The notes beneath the pieces are model-generated. The model worked only from the letters and a program-made list of their open reading frames with translations. It was not told the origin of the DNA and did no database searches. Source: Clostridium nigeriense (GTDB taxonomy: Bacteria > Bacillota > Clostridia > Clostridiales > Clostridiaceae). Taken from it: a DNA stretch of 64,000 nucleotides. A program made the position numbers and the translations under genes. Where the stretch lies: positions 1,819,971 to 1,883,970 of the forward strand of contig NZ_LT575472.1 of the NCBI RefSeq assembly GCF_900086595.1, read 5' to 3'. This document shows, one piece after another, positions 16,609-27,060 of the stretch (the stretch's first letter is position 1; each line of letters starts with the position of its first letter).

Positions 16609-16989
16609 ATGAAGTTTAAAAAATCATTAATAGTAATTTGCTCTATATTCGTATTTTCATTTATACTAATAGGAGCAGATCCAGAAAAGGGTATGAATAG
16701 CAAAAGTCCTGTAGTAATGGGAGAAGTAATTGAAGTTCAAAAGAGCGAAGAAGATAAGATTATTAGGGTAACAGTAGAAGGATATATAAAAGGAAATGAA
16801 GTAAATAAGATTAAAGTTGTAGGGATAATTAATGATGAAACTAAAATTATGAACTCAACTAATGATAAAAAAGAAAATATAGAAGTTGAAAAAGGTGATT
16901 TAGTTTATATGAGAGTTAGTGAAGCAATGACAAAGTCAGAGCCACCACAAACTGTTGTAAAAAGATTATTTATAACTAAGAATAAATAG
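16609..16989 (+). CDS. Hypothetical secreted or membrane-anchored protein, 126 residues
   Basis: A hydrophobic segment at residues 6-22 (SLIVICSIFVFSFILIGA) after MKFKK looks like a signal peptide or anchor, and the remaining ~100 residues are soluble, beta-rich and highly charged, with MGEVIEVQ..IIRVTVEGYIKGNEVNKIKVVG as in OB-like small domains. No family is recognised. AGGAGG at 16596-16601 places the start at ATG 16609; an ATG at 16582 would put that ribosome site inside the gene. MsrB follows after about 60 bp. Confidence 0.65.
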   Translation: MKFKKSLIVICSIFVFSFILIGADPEKGMNSKSPVVMGEVIEVQKSEEDKIIRVTVEGYIKGNEVNKIKVVGIINDETKIMNSTNDKKENIEVEKGDLVYMRVSEAMTKSEPPQTVVKRLFITKNK

Positions 16990-17050
16990 AAAAAATTTCT
17001 GGATACATATATAATATATATAATATTATAAGTAAATGGAGGGGTGGAAA

Positions 17051-17486
<436 letters not shown>

Positions 17487-17494
<8 letters not shown>

Positions 17495-17520
17495 AAGTGA
17501 ATTTTCACTTTTACTTTTAT
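17487..17520 (+). terminator. Terminator overlapping the msrB stop codon
   Basis: A perfect 15 bp stem (17487-17501 with 17504-17518) contains AAAAGTAAAAGTGAA and its complement with a 2 nt apparent loop; the 3' arm is T-rich. Confidence 0.75.
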
Positions 17521-17543
17521 TTAAGTTAAGAATAATGTATTGA

Positions 17544-17573
17544 TTTACATAATTATTTAATTTTTGTTATAAT
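17544..17573 (+). promoter_or_regulatory. Promoter of the PBP-SEDS unit
   Basis: TTTACA (17544-17549), 18 bp, TATAAT (17568-17573), about 49 bp before the ATG. Confidence 0.55.
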
Positions 17574-17621
17574 TAAATAATAGAACTTAGGAAAATATAA
17601 TTACAACCTTGGGGGTTTAGA

Positions 17622-19835
17622 ATGGAAAGAAGATTTAAGAGTGCTAAGGGAAAAGTAGACAGTAAAGGTAAGAATAATTCAAGAGAAAGAGCTCTATATG
17701 TGACTATATCCGTTTGCTTGGTGTTTTTATTACTAATAAGTAAATTAACATATATTATGATTTATAAAAGTAAAGAGTACAAGCATATGGCTCAGGGACA
17801 ATGGAATTCTCAAGTTACAGTTGAAGCAGATAGAGGTGATATTACTGATAGAAATGGCTCGATTCTTGCAACTTCTATTGATGTTTATAGAGTTGACTTA
17901 GATTTAGAAGCAATAGATATATATATACAGGACGAAGAAATAACAAAAGATGAAGTAGCACAAAAATTATCAGAGGCTTCAGGATTAGCTTTAGAAGAAG
18001 TTAAGGAAAAATTAAATCCTATTAGTGAGGATGGAGTTAAAGTTACTACAAGTAATCTTATAAAGGGAATAAATAAAGAATTAGCAGATAAAATTAGAGC
18101 ATTAAATATATATGGAGTAGTTACTTCTATTAGTCCTAAAAGATATTATCCAAATGATAATTTCTTATCTCATGTATTGGGAAGTGTAAATGATGATAAT
18201 AAAGGATTAAATGGTATTGAGCTACAATATGATTATGAACTTAAAGGATTAGATGGATATAAGATTGCTGAAGTAGATGGGAGTTTAGATGAATTACCTT
18301 TTCAAACTGTGAAATACACTAGTCCAGTTGATGGAAAAACAGTTACATTGACTATAGATGAAAATATACAGCTAATTGCTGAAAAAGCAGCAGAAAAAGG
18401 GTATGAAGATAATAAGGCTAAGGAAGTAACTATTATTGTAATGAACCCTAATAATGGAGAAATATTAGCCATGGTTAATAAGCCTGATTTTAATCCTAAT
18501 ACTCCATATGAAGATTATGAGAATTTTCAAGGGGATAATGATTTTGATAAACTTCAAAGTATGTTTAGAAATGGTGCAATAAGTGATTCCTTTGAGCCAG
18601 GATCAACTTTTAAAAACTTCACTTTAGCAGCAGCTTTAGAAGAGGGAGTTGTAAGTGAAAGTGATACTTTTTATTGTGATGGGGGAGTAAAGTTTGGGTC
18701 AATTACGATAAAATGTTGGAATACAGCAGGACATGGCACACAAACCCTTGCAGAAATTTTACAAAATTCATGTAACGTAGGGTTTATGGAGGTAGGAGCA
18801 AGACTTGGAAATCAAAAATTAAAAGAGTATATAGACAAGTTGGGATTTGGACAATTAACAGGAGTTGATCTTCCAGGAGAATCTGAGGGGATAGTTAAAT
18901 CTGTTAGTGATATGAGTGAGATGGATTTAGCAACAATTGCGTTTGGTCAAACTAATACAGCTAATAGTCTTCAATTATTACAAGCATTTAATGCTATAGC
19001 TAATGGTGGGGATTTAATTCAACCTCATATTATGAAGGAAATTAGTTACGAAGCAAGTAATGGTACAAAAGTAATAGATAAAGTTTTAACACCAACTGTT
19101 AAAGAGGGTGTTATATCAGAAGGAACAACTGCTATTATAAGAGATTACTTAGAAAGAACTATAAATGCAGGTGGAGGAATTGGAGCATTTATGGGGGATA
19201 AGAATAGAAGAGTTGGCGGAAAAACAGGAACAGCTCAAACAGTAGATACTGTAAATGGAGGATATTCATCAGATAAGTATATAGCTTCAGTTTTATCATT
19301 ATATCCTGTCGATAATCCACAAGTTACAGTATACATTAAAGTAGTAGAACCAAGTGCTGGTCAATATTACGGGGGACCGGTTACTAGCCCAATATTAAAG
19401 TCACTGTTAACAGAATTATTTACTTATATGGACTCACAAGTGTACAAGGAAAAGTATTTAGAAAAAACTAAAGTTGTAGTTCCTGAATTAAGAGGGAAAA
19501 GCATAAAGGATGCAAAGAAAATTTTAGAAGAGCTTAACTTAAATATTATGGTTGACAATACAGCATCTAAGGTTACTAACATGGAGCCATATCCAGGGTC
19601 ATTAGTAGAAGCGGGAGCGAATATTAGCGTTAATTTACCAGGTGATAAAATAGATTCTAATAAGCTTATTATGCCAGATTTAAAGGGGAAAACTTTAGAA
19701 GAAGCTACAAATATTTTAAATAGTTTAAATATAAGCTTTAGAAGTAATGGTGTAGGAATAGTAGATGGACAAGATGTTATAGCTGGAAAGCTTATAGAAA
19801 AAGGAACAAAGGTAACATTAAGTTTAAAAGAGTAG
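17622..19835 (+). CDS. Class B penicillin-binding protein with two PASTA domains (SpoVD/PBP2-like)
   Basis: The 737-residue transpeptidase crosslinks peptidoglycan outside the membrane. A single N-terminal helix lies at about residues 26-48. The dimerisation region begins DRGDITDRNGSILA. The transpeptidase domain has S328-T-F-K331, S383-C-N385 and K534-T-G. Two PASTA domains end the protein (from about residue 615, VVPELRGKSIKDAKKIL, and 680, MPDLKGKTLEEATNIL). GGGGG precedes the ATG. The SEDS gene follows at once, the usual class B PBP-SEDS pairing. SpoVD in the sporulation pathway is likely because PASTA-ended class B PBPs in clostridia are often SpoVD, but a division PBP cannot be excluded. 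Confidence 0.88.
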   Translation: MERRFKSAKGKVDSKGKNNSRERALYVTISVCLVFLLLISKLTYIMIYKSKEYKHMAQGQWNSQVTVEADRGDITDRNGSILATSIDVYRVDLDLEAIDIYIQDEEITKDEVAQKLSEASGLALEEVKEKLNPISEDGVKVTTSNLIKGINKELADKIRALNIYGVVTSISPKRYYPNDNFLSHVLGSVNDDNKGLNGIELQYDYELKGLDGYKIAEVDGSLDELPFQTVKYTSPVDGKTVTLTIDENIQLIAEKAAEKGYEDNKAKEVTIIVMNPNNGEILAMVNKPDFNPNTPYEDYENFQGDNDFDKLQSMFRNGAISDSFEPGSTFKNFTLAAALEEGVVSESDTFYCDGGVKFGSITIKCWNTAGHGTQTLAEILQNSCNVGFMEVGARLGNQKLKEYIDKLGFGQLTGVDLPGESEGIVKSVSDMSEMDLATIAFGQTNTANSLQLLQAFNAIANGGDLIQPHIMKEISYEASNGTKVIDKVLTPTVKEGVISEGTTAIIRDYLERTINAGGGIGAFMGDKNRRVGGKTGTAQTVDTVNGGYSSDKYIASVLSLYPVDNPQVTVYIKVVEPSAGQYYGGPVTSPILKSLLTELFTYMDSQVYKEKYLEKTKVVVPELRGKSIKDAKKILEELNLNIMVDNTASKVTNMEPYPGSLVEAGANISVNLPGDKIDSNKLIMPDLKGKTLEEATNILNSLNISFRSNGVGIVDGQDVIAGKLIEKGTKVTLSLKE

Positions 19836-19851
19836 GATGAGTGGAGATAAG

Positions 19852-21015
19852 ATGAATAAAGTTAAAAAGTCAAATATAAAGGAGAGCAATTTAAAAAGAA
19901 AGAAAAAAAAGTATAGTATGAAAAGTATAGATTATGGATTATTATGTGCTATATTAGTGTTACTTTTTATAGGTATAGTTATGGTATATTCATCAAGCTC
20001 ATATTATGCTTTATATCAAAAGGATGTATATAATTCAGAGTTTTATTTTATAAAAGAAATAATTTGGTCTACAGTTGGAATAGTAGGCATGTTTCTAACC
20101 ATGTCTTTAGACTATCATTTGTATAAGAAATGGACACCATGGTTAGTATTAATTACTTTAGGATTCCTAGTAATAGTATTATTTGCAGGCGCTAATATAA
20201 ATGGAGCCATTAGGTGGATAAGACTTGGACCTCTATCTTTCCAACCATCTGAATTGGCTAAGTATGTAGTTGTGCTTTATTTAGCATTATTAATAGATAA
20301 AAGGAAGGGAAAAATAAGAAAATTTAAGGAAGGAACTATTTTCTATTTAGCTATAGCAGGAGTTTTTGCACTATTAATATTACTTCAAAAAAATCTAAGT
20401 ATAACAGCTATAGTTATGATGGTTGCTTTTATAATGATATTAGTTGGTGGTGCTAAACTTAGTCACTTATTTTCATTAGTTCCAGTAGGTTTAGCAGCAG
20501 GTATAGCTTTAATATTTACTCAAAGTTATAGATTAGATAGATTAACTAGCTTTTTAAATCCTTGGGCAGATCCTTCTGGAGATAGTTATCAATTAATACA
20601 ATCTCTTTATGCATTGGGGTCAGGAGGAATATTCGGCGTAGGGCTTGGGAATTCAAGGCAAAAGGCTTTATTTATGCCTGAGCCCCATAATGATTTTATT
20701 TTCGCTATTATAGGTGAGGAACTGGGATTAATTGGCTGCGTTGCAATAATTGTTATTTTTATGTTTATAGTAATTAAAGGAGCAACTATAGCAATTAAAG
20801 CTAGAGATAATTATGGGTTTTTACTAGGGATAGGAATAATTTCTGTTATAGCAATTCAAGCTATAATTAATATAGCGGTAGTAAGTGGATCTATGCCTGT
20901 AACAGGAGTTCCAATGCCTTTTATTAGTTATGGAGGAACATCCCTGGTATTTAATTTAGGAGCTGTTGGAATATTACTTAATATCTCTAGACAGAGTAAA
21001 GAAGAAGAATTATAA
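19852..21015 (+). CDS. SEDS peptidoglycan polymerase, FtsW/SpoVE family
   Basis: The 387-residue membrane protein has about ten helices and the family segments GIVMVYSSSSYYA, GAIRWIRLGPLSFQPSELAKY, LNPWADPSGDSYQLIQSLYALGSGG-type loop and PEPHNDFIFAIIGEELG, then PFISYGGTS near the end. It polymerises glycan strands together with its class B PBP partner, encoded just upstream. ATG at 19852 follows GTGGAG; the ATG at 19837 abuts the stop of the PBP gene and lacks a site. Pairing suggests SpoVE if the PBP is SpoVD. Confidence 0.9.
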   Translation: MNKVKKSNIKESNLKRKKKKYSMKSIDYGLLCAILVLLFIGIVMVYSSSSYYALYQKDVYNSEFYFIKEIIWSTVGIVGMFLTMSLDYHLYKKWTPWLVLITLGFLVIVLFAGANINGAIRWIRLGPLSFQPSELAKYVVVLYLALLIDKRKGKIRKFKEGTIFYLAIAGVFALLILLQKNLSITAIVMMVAFIMILVGGAKLSHLFSLVPVGLAAGIALIFTQSYRLDRLTSFLNPWADPSGDSYQLIQSLYALGSGGIFGVGLGNSRQKALFMPEPHNDFIFAIIGEELGLIGCVAIIVIFMFIVIKGATIAIKARDNYGFLLGIGIISVIAIQAIINIAVVSGSMPVTGVPMPFISYGGTSLVFNLGAVGILLNISRQSKEEEL

Positions 21016-21054
21016 TTAATAGAAAAAACTGGCTAAATAATAGGAGGTATGATG

Positions 21055-21921
21055 ATGAAAACTATAATTTTCACAGACTCTTGTTGTGATTTACCTATAA
21101 GCTTTGTTAAAGAAAATAATATTCAAGTTATGTCTATAAGAGTTAATATTAATGGTAAGGACATACCTGATGATTTAGGTGAAAGCATATCTCATAAGAA
21201 TTTTTATAATCTTATTAGAGAAGGAGAAATGCCAACAACATCTCAAGTGAATGTAAATACTTTTGAAGAAGGTTTTAGAAAGTTTGTTAAAGAAGGATAT
21301 TCAATTATTTATATTGGATTTTCATCAGCGTTAAGTGGTTGTATAAACAGTGCAAGGTTAGCAAAAGAAACTGTTTTAGAAGATATGAAAGACGCTGATA
21401 TAACAATAATTGATACTAAAAGTGCTTCAATGGGCCTTGGGCTTATTGTATATTACGCAACTAATATGCTTAAGGAAGGAAAAAATAAAGAAGAAATAAT
21501 AAACTGGATAGAAGAAAACAAGCTTAAAATAAATCATTGGTTTACAGTAGATGACTTAAATCACTTAAAAAGAGGCGGAAGAATTTCTAGCACGGTAGCT
21601 ATTGTTGGTACAATGTTAAGCATAAAACCTATAATGCATGTAGATAATGAAGGTAGATTAATTCCTGTGTCAAAAGTTAAAGGAAGAAAAAAATCTATAA
21701 AGGCATTACAAGAAAAATTAAAAGAGAGAATTGTAAATCCAGAAGAACAAGTTATTTTTATAAGTCATGGAGATTGTTTAGAGGATGCTGAACATTTAAG
21801 AGAGTTAATATTAAAAGAGTTGAATGTTAAAGATGTTATTATAAATAATATAGGTCCGGCAGTAGGTAGCCATTCGGGGCCTGGAACAGTGGCATTATTT
21901 TTTATAGGAAATGATAGATAA
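21055..21921 (+). CDS. DegV family fatty-acid-binding protein
   Basis: This 288-residue protein starts with IIFTDSCCDLP and has MPTTSQVN, IGFSSALSGCINSARLA, DTKSASMGLG, DDLNHLKRGGRISS and HSGPGTVALFF, the DegV order. Members (FakB) bind fatty acids and hand them to the kinase FakA; no fakA is nearby. Of three consecutive ATG codons (21049, 21052, 21055) the last has the best spacing to AGGAGG at 21042-21047. A terminator lies about 120 bp downstream. Confidence 0.92.
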   Translation: MKTIIFTDSCCDLPISFVKENNIQVMSIRVNINGKDIPDDLGESISHKNFYNLIREGEMPTTSQVNVNTFEEGFRKFVKEGYSIIYIGFSSALSGCINSARLAKETVLEDMKDADITIIDTKSASMGLGLIVYYATNMLKEGKNKEEIINWIEENKLKINHWFTVDDLNHLKRGGRISSTVAIVGTMLSIKPIMHVDNEGRLIPVSKVKGRKKSIKALQEKLKERIVNPEEQVIFISHGDCLEDAEHLRELILKELNVKDVIINNIGPAVGSHSGPGTVALFFIGNDR

Positions 21922-22043
21922 GTTACAAATGAATAATAAAGAATTTAGAATGTAAAATTGATTAAAAACTATTGAAAGTAGTTTTTAAAATAAAAAATAG
22001 TAATTATATAGAAATATAAACATTATTATATATTTTTAGTTAT

Positions 22044-22071
22044 GAGGCTGCTTGAGTAGCCTCGTTTTTTT
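22044..22071 (+). terminator. Terminator before ruvA
   Basis: GAGGCT (22044-22049) pairs with AGCCTC (22058-22063), then GTTTTTTT. It separates degV from the ruvAB unit. Confidence 0.88.
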
Positions 22072-22150
22072 GCCTTGAATTATTTTATCTATAATGATAA
22101 AGTATAGTGTAGATTAATATGGTTAATGAGCATAAGGGAGGGGTAGTTGT

Positions 22151-22756
22151 ATGTACGAATACATAATAGGAAAATATAAAGGTATAAATAAAGACTATAT
22201 AATTGTTGAAAATAACGGAATTGGATACAAGGTTTTCACCTCGGGAGCAACTATGTCATCTATGCCTAAAATTGATGAGGAAGTTAAGCTTTATCTTGAG
22301 CAAATAGTTAGAGAAGATTTTTTAGGTTTATATGGATTTGATTCTAAAGATGAACTAGAAATGTTTAAGCTTCTTATATCTATAAATGGAGTAGGGGCAA
22401 AGGCTGCTTTATCTTTACTTTCTATTAGTAGAATAAATAATTTAAGATATGCAATTATGATGGGTGATGAAAAACACTTATGTAAAGCTCCTGGAATAGG
22501 GAAGAAAACTGCAGGAAGAATTATTTTAGAGTTAAAAGATAAAATTAAAAAAGAAGATTTAGCAGAAGGTATTGAAAACTCAGGAGATTTTAATGACATG
22601 ATGCCTGAAAATGCAAGTAATATAGCAGAAGCTTTAGGAGCTTTATTAGCACTAGGATACTCTGAAAAAGAAGCAGAAATTGCTCTTAAGAAAGTAGATA
22701 AGACTGATAGCTTGGAGAATATAATAAAAAATTGTTTAAAAGTTCTTATGGGTTAG
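22151..22756 (+). CDS. ruvA: Holliday junction branch migration protein RuvA
   Basis: The 201-residue protein binds four-way junctions and loads RuvB. An N-terminal OB domain ([29 protein letters not shown]) is followed by a domain with two helix-hairpin-helix motifs ([18 protein letters not shown] and [21 protein letters not shown]) and a C-terminal RuvB-contact domain ([20 protein letters not shown]). GGGAGGGG precedes the ATG. ruvB starts 10 bp later. Length is normal. Confidence 0.97.
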   Translation: MYEYIIGKYKGINKDYIIVENNGIGYKVFTSGATMSSMPKIDEEVKLYLEQIVREDFLGLYGFDSKDELEMFKLLISINGVGAKAALSLLSISRINNLRYAIMMGDEKHLCKAPGIGKKTAGRIILELKDKIKKEDLAEGIENSGDFNDMMPENASNIAEALGALLALGYSEKEAEIALKKVDKTDSLENIIKNCLKVLMG

Positions 22757-22766
22757 AGGTGAGTTT

Positions 22767-23792
22767 ATGGAAAGAATAATAACGCCACAGGAGATTTTTG
22801 AAGATGGAAACACATTAAGTTTAAGACCTCAAACTTTACAAGAATATATAGGTCAAGATAAAGTTAAAGAAAGATTAAATATATTTATTAAGGCTGCACA
22901 AAATAGAAATGAATCTTTAGATCATGTTCTTTTATATGGACCACCTGGACTTGGAAAAACAACCTTAGCTAATATAATAGCAAAAGAAATGAATGGAGAA
23001 CTTAAAATTACATCAGGACCGGCTATAGAAAGAGCGGGAGATTTAGCTGCTATTTTAACAACCTTAAAAGATAATGATGTTTTATTTATAGATGAAATTC
23101 ATAGATTAAATAGAAATGTTGAAGAAATATTATACCCCGCCATGGAGGATTATGTTTTAGATATAGTAATAGGAAAAGGAGCTGCAGCAAAGTCTATTAG
23201 ATTAGATTTACCTAAGTTTACTTTAATAGGTGCTACAACTAGAATAGGAATGCTTACTTCTCCTCTTAGAGATAGATTTGGAGTCCTTTGTGATATGCAA
23301 TACTATACAGAGGAGCAGTTAAAAGAAATTATAATAAGATCTGCATTTGTTCTTAATTGCGATATAACGGAAGAAGGAGCATATGAGCTAGCTAGACGTT
23401 CAAGAGGTACACCAAGAATAGCAAATAGACTATTAAAGCGAGTTAGAGATTATGCAGAGGTATATTCTAATTCATTAATAAGTTATAAAGAAGCAAAAGC
23501 AGCTTTAGAATTATTAGAAGTTGATAATAAAGGCTTTGATAGAGTTGATAATAAAATTTTAGAAGCTATAATTGATAATTTTAATGGTGGCCCTGTTGGA
23601 ATAGAAACTTTATCCTATTTTATAGGAGAAGAGCTAGGAACTATAGAGGATGTTTATGAACCTTATTTATTACAAACTGGGTTTATTGTAAGAACATCAA
23701 GAGGAAGAATAGCAACAGATAAGGCTTATGAACACTTAGGAAGAAGCAAAAGGAAAAGAAAAATAACTGGAGAACAACAAAAATTGTTTTGA
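22767..23792 (+). CDS. ruvB: Holliday junction branch migration ATPase RuvB
   Basis: This 341-residue AAA+ motor drives branch migration. GPPGLGKTT (Walker A), [10 protein letters not shown] (Walker B), GATTRIG (sensor 1), PLRDRFG (arginine finger) and a winged-helix end with [14 protein letters not shown] are all seen. It forms an operon with ruvA before it and queA 34 bp after it, a common clostridial arrangement. Confidence 0.98.
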   Translation: MERIITPQEIFEDGNTLSLRPQTLQEYIGQDKVKERLNIFIKAAQNRNESLDHVLLYGPPGLGKTTLANIIAKEMNGELKITSGPAIERAGDLAAILTTLKDNDVLFIDEIHRLNRNVEEILYPAMEDYVLDIVIGKGAAAKSIRLDLPKFTLIGATTRIGMLTSPLRDRFGVLCDMQYYTEEQLKEIIIRSAFVLNCDITEEGAYELARRSRGTPRIANRLLKRVRDYAEVYSNSLISYKEAKAALELLEVDNKGFDRVDNKILEAIIDNFNGGPVGIETLSYFIGEELGTIEDVYEPYLLQTGFIVRTSRGRIATDKAYEHLGRSKRKRKITGEQQKLF

Positions 23793-23826
23793 TAAATATA
23801 CTACGAAAAGACAAGGAGATAATAAA

Positions 23827-24855
23827 ATGAAGGTTAGTGATTTTGATTTTTATCTACCAGAAAAATTAATAGCACAACATCCCTTAGAAAAAAGAGATGC
23901 TTCAAGATTAATGGTTTTAGATAAAAATACAGGAAGTATAGAGCATAGATCATTTCATGATGTGATAGAATATTTAAATGAAGGTGATACATTAGTACTA
24001 AATAATACTAGAGTAATGCCAGCAAGATTGATTGGTGAAAAAGAAGAAACTGGTGGTAAAATTGAATTCTTACTTTTAAAAAGAATAGAAGGAGATAAAT
24101 GGGAGTGTCTTGCAAAACCAGGTAAGAGAGCTAAAATTGGGCAAAGCTTTACCTTTGGTGAAGGAAAACTAAAATGCAAGGTAGTAGATATAGTTGAAGA
24201 AGGAAATAGAATAATTGAATTTTCTTATGAGGGTATATTTGAGCAAGTTTTAGATGAGTTAGGAGAAATGCCCCTTCCACCATATATAACGGAAAAACTT
24301 GATGATAAGGAAAGATATCAAACTGTGTACTCAAAAGAAAAAGGTTCGGCGGCAGCTCCTACTGCAGGATTACATTTTACTGAAGAATTATTAAATGAAA
24401 TTAAGAAAAAGGGAGTTAATATAGCTTATTTAACTCTTCATGTAGGACTAGGGACTTTTAGACCAGTTAAGGTTGAAGATATTAATGAACATATTATGCA
24501 TTCGGAATATTATCATTTAGATAAAGAGAATGCTGATTTAATAAATGAAACTAAAAAAAGAGGCAACAAGGTTATAGCAGTTGGAACAACCTCCACTAGA
24601 ACTTTAGAAACTATTGGAGATGAAAATGGATATGTTAGAGAACAAAGTGGATGGACTGACATATTCATTTATCCAGGATACAAATATAGGGTTATAGATG
24701 AGTTAATTACAAACTTTCATTTACCTGAATCTACACTAATTATGTTAGTTTCTGCTTTAGCAGGAAAAGAGAATGTAATGAATGCTTACAATACAGCTGT
24801 AAAAGAAGAATATAGATTTTTCTCCTTTGGAGATTCTATGCTTATTAAAGAATAA
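23827..24855 (+). CDS. queA: S-adenosylmethionine:tRNA ribosyltransferase-isomerase QueA
   Basis: The 342-residue enzyme makes epoxyqueuosine in tRNA from preQ1-tRNA and SAM. Family segments seen are [68 protein letters not shown] and [19 protein letters not shown]. It sits between ruvB and tgt, its pathway partner. AAGGAG precedes the ATG. Confidence 0.98.
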   Translation: MKVSDFDFYLPEKLIAQHPLEKRDASRLMVLDKNTGSIEHRSFHDVIEYLNEGDTLVLNNTRVMPARLIGEKEETGGKIEFLLLKRIEGDKWECLAKPGKRAKIGQSFTFGEGKLKCKVVDIVEEGNRIIEFSYEGIFEQVLDELGEMPLPPYITEKLDDKERYQTVYSKEKGSAAAPTAGLHFTEELLNEIKKKGVNIAYLTLHVGLGTFRPVKVEDINEHIMHSEYYHLDKENADLINETKKRGNKVIAVGTTSTRTLETIGDENGYVREQSGWTDIFIYPGYKYRVIDELITNFHLPESTLIMLVSALAGKENVMNAYNTAVKEEYRFFSFGDSMLIKE

Positions 24856-24875
24856 CAAGAAGAGGAAGTGAAAAT

Positions 24876-26018
24876 TTGAGTAAAAAAAGATATACTTTAT
24901 TAAAAAAAGATGGAAAAGCTAGAAGAGGAAGATTTGAAACTCCTCATGGAACTATAGAAACACCTGTATTTATGAATGTTGGTACTTTAGCAGTTATAAA
25001 GGGTGCTGTATCAACTATGGATTTAAAAGATATAGGATGTCAAGTAGAACTTTCTAATACTTACCATCTTCACTTAAGACCATCTGATAAGGTTGTAGCA
25101 GAACTTGGGGGCTTACATAAGTTTATGAATTGGGATAGACCAATTTTAACAGATTCAGGTGGATTCCAAGTATTTTCTTTATCAGGAATGAGAAAGATAA
25201 AGGAAGAAGGAGTATATTTTTCTTCTCATATAGATGGGAAAAAGATTTTCATGGGACCAGAAGAGTCTATGCAAATACAAAGTAATCTTGCATCAACAAT
25301 TGCTATGGCCTTTGATGAATGTATTCCAAACCCATCTACAAGAGAATATGTTGAGAAATCAGTAGCAAGAACTACTAGATGGCTTGAAAGATGTAAGACT
25401 GAAATGGATAGACTAAATTCTCTGCCAGAGACTATAAATAAAGAACAAATGCTTTTTGGTATCAATCAAGGCGGTTGTTATGAGGATATAAGAATAGAAC
25501 ATGCTAAAACAATTACTAAAATGGATTTAGATGGATATGCTATAGGTGGGTTAGCAGTAGGTGAAACTCATGAAGAAATGTATAGGATTATAGATGCAGT
25601 AGTCCCTTATTTGCCAGAAGATAAACCAATTTATTTAATGGGAGTAGGTATTCCTAGCAATATTTTAGAAGCTGTTGATAGAGGGGTTGATTTCTTTGAT
25701 TGTGTTCTTCCAGCTAGAAATGGAAGGCATGGACATGTATTTACTAAAGACGGTAAAATTAATTTAATGAATGCTAAATTTGAACTAGATACAAGACCTA
25801 TAGATGAAGGATGTGAGTGTCCAGCATGTAAAAGCTATACTAGAGCATATATTAGACACTTATTTAAAGCTAAGGAAATGCTGGCTATGAGACTTTGTGT
25901 TTTACATAATCTTTATTTTTATAATAAGCTTATGGAAGATATAAGAGCAGCTATAGATGGAGGATATTTTAAGGAATTTAAAGAACAAAAACTAAAAGAA
26001 TGGAATGGAAGAGCTTAA
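24876..26018 (+). CDS. tgt: Queuine tRNA-guanine transglycosylase Tgt
   Basis: The 380-residue enzyme exchanges guanine-34 for preQ1 in GUN anticodons. DSGGFQVFSLSG carries the active-site aspartate, GINQGG and GLAVGE line the pocket, DCVLPARNGRHG holds the nucleophilic aspartate, and the zinc site is CECPAC with a later cysteine and histidine in RLCVLHN. The start is a TTG with AGAGGAAGTG before it. It lies 20 bp after queA. Confidence 0.97.
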   Translation: MSKKRYTLLKKDGKARRGRFETPHGTIETPVFMNVGTLAVIKGAVSTMDLKDIGCQVELSNTYHLHLRPSDKVVAELGGLHKFMNWDRPILTDSGGFQVFSLSGMRKIKEEGVYFSSHIDGKKIFMGPEESMQIQSNLASTIAMAFDECIPNPSTREYVEKSVARTTRWLERCKTEMDRLNSLPETINKEQMLFGINQGGCYEDIRIEHAKTITKMDLDGYAIGGLAVGETHEEMYRIIDAVVPYLPEDKPIYLMGVGIPSNILEAVDRGVDFFDCVLPARNGRHGHVFTKDGKINLMNAKFELDTRPIDEGCECPACKSYTRAYIRHLFKAKEMLAMRLCVLHNLYFYNKLMEDIRAAIDGGYFKEFKEQKLKEWNGRA

Positions 26019-26121
26019 AGTATTAAACATCTGTTAACATAATTGACAGTACCACTTAAATGTTATATATTTTTTATTATGAAATGATAAAAAATATTAT
26101 TATACGAAGGGAATGAATTCA

Positions 26122-26397
26122 ATGGAACCTATATTATCATTAGTAATACCTTTTGCTTTAATGTTTGCTCTTATGTATTTTTTATTAATACTACCAGAAA
26201 AGAAAAGAACAAAGAAGTATAATGAAATGTTAACTGCTTTAGAAAAGAATGATGAAATAGTTACAAGAGGCGGAATAATGGGGAAGATTATAATAGTTGA
26301 AGATGACTATGTAATAATTGAAACTAGTGCTGAAAGAACTAAACTTAAGATTTCTAAAAATGGAATAGCTACAAAAGTAAATAAAGTAGAACAATAA
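26122..26397 (+). CDS. yajC: Preprotein translocase subunit YajC
   Basis: The 91-residue protein has one membrane helix (about residues 5-24) followed by the typical RP-like EKKRTKKYNEMLTALEKNDEIVTRGGIMGKI segment. It associates with SecDF of the Sec machinery, encoded just downstream. AAGGG at 26107-26111 fits the ATG at 26122 better than the in-frame ATG at 26113. Confidence 0.93.
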   Translation: MEPILSLVIPFALMFALMYFLLILPEKKRTKKYNEMLTALEKNDEIVTRGGIMGKIIIVEDDYVIIETSAERTKLKISKNGIATKVNKVEQ

Positions 26398-26405
26398 GAA
26401 TAATG

Positions 26406-26443
26406 CCCCCTAGTTAATCATAAAATTGATACTAGGGGGTGAG
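26406..26443 (+). promoter_or_regulatory. Hairpin that covers the ribosome site of the next gene
   Basis: CCCCCTAGT (26406-26414) pairs perfectly with ACTAGGGGG (26431-26439), with an inner ATCA/TGAT stem. The 3' arm contains the GGGGG of the ribosome site for the gene at 26449. No T tract directly follows the stem, so translational gating fits better than termination. Confidence 0.6.
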
Positions 26444-26448
26444 TTTTT

Positions 26449-26817
26449 ATGGATTGGATAAGCTATTTTAAAAGTGTATTTAAAGGACTTGCATGGGCAC
26501 TCGTAATTACTATAATAACAACTATTATTTTTTCTTTTGTAATGAATAGAGTTCCAATTGAAGAAAAAATATTTAATATAATCTACGTAGTAATTTCCTG
26601 TTTAGCCTTAGTATTAGGTTCTGTAATAGCTGTAAAATCGTATGGCAGTAAAGGGTGGATTATTGGTTTAGCTGTAGGATGTATTTTTTACATATCCTTA
26701 TATTTTATCGGAATATTATTTGGAGCAGAAGCAACTTTAACTATATATGATTTTATAAAGTTTGTATTATGCTTATTTATTGGGCTTTTATCTGGTATGC
26801 TTGGTATAAACTTGTAG
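26449..26817 (+). CDS. TIGR04086-type small membrane protein
   Basis: The 122-residue protein has four hydrophobic helices (about residues 12-32, 42-62, 70-88, 98-120) and little else. Its length, topology and place between yajC and secD match the TIGR04086 family of clostridia, whose role is unknown. The ribosome site AGGGGGTGAG is buried in a hairpin. The assignment is from memory of context plus topology. Confidence 0.75.
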   Translation: MDWISYFKSVFKGLAWALVITIITTIIFSFVMNRVPIEEKIFNIIYVVISCLALVLGSVIAVKSYGSKGWIIGLAVGCIFYISLYFIGILFGAEATLTIYDFIKFVLCLFIGLLSGMLGINL

Positions 26818-26821
26818 TAGA

Positions 26822-26936
26822 ATAAAGAATGAAGAGTGAAGGTGAAGAATGAAGGAGAAAACTCCTATAAAAATTGTTAAAATTAAATTGTTTTAGCAGT
26901 TTGTAAAAAAGTTCATCTATAATTCTTCATTTTTTA
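26822..26936. repeat. Possible intergenic repeat with GAATGAAG ends
   Basis: The stretch opens with AAGAATGAAGAGTGAAGG and a second GAAGAATGAAGG, and closes with ATTCTTCATTTTT, so its ends are roughly inverted copies. A small GGAG/CTCC hairpin lies inside. I recall similar GAATGAAG strings between clostridial genes. No ORF is present in this 270 bp gap apart from the secD promoter at its end. Confidence 0.4.
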
Positions 26937-27031
26937 TTTAAAAATAAATTAATAAAAATGAAAACATTTATATAAATTAATAAAATTTGGCATAGGACAT
27001 GGTAATAAAATACAAACTATATAAAAAGTTG

Positions 27032-27060
27032 TTGATATTACTTAACATAAGTAATATAAT
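27032..27060 (+). promoter_or_regulatory. secDF promoter with a palindrome in the spacer
   Basis: TTGATA (27032-27037), 17 bp, TATAAT (27055-27060). A perfect 8-3-8 inverted repeat ATTACTTA-ACA-TAAGTAAT (27037-27055) fills the spacer. Confidence 0.65.
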
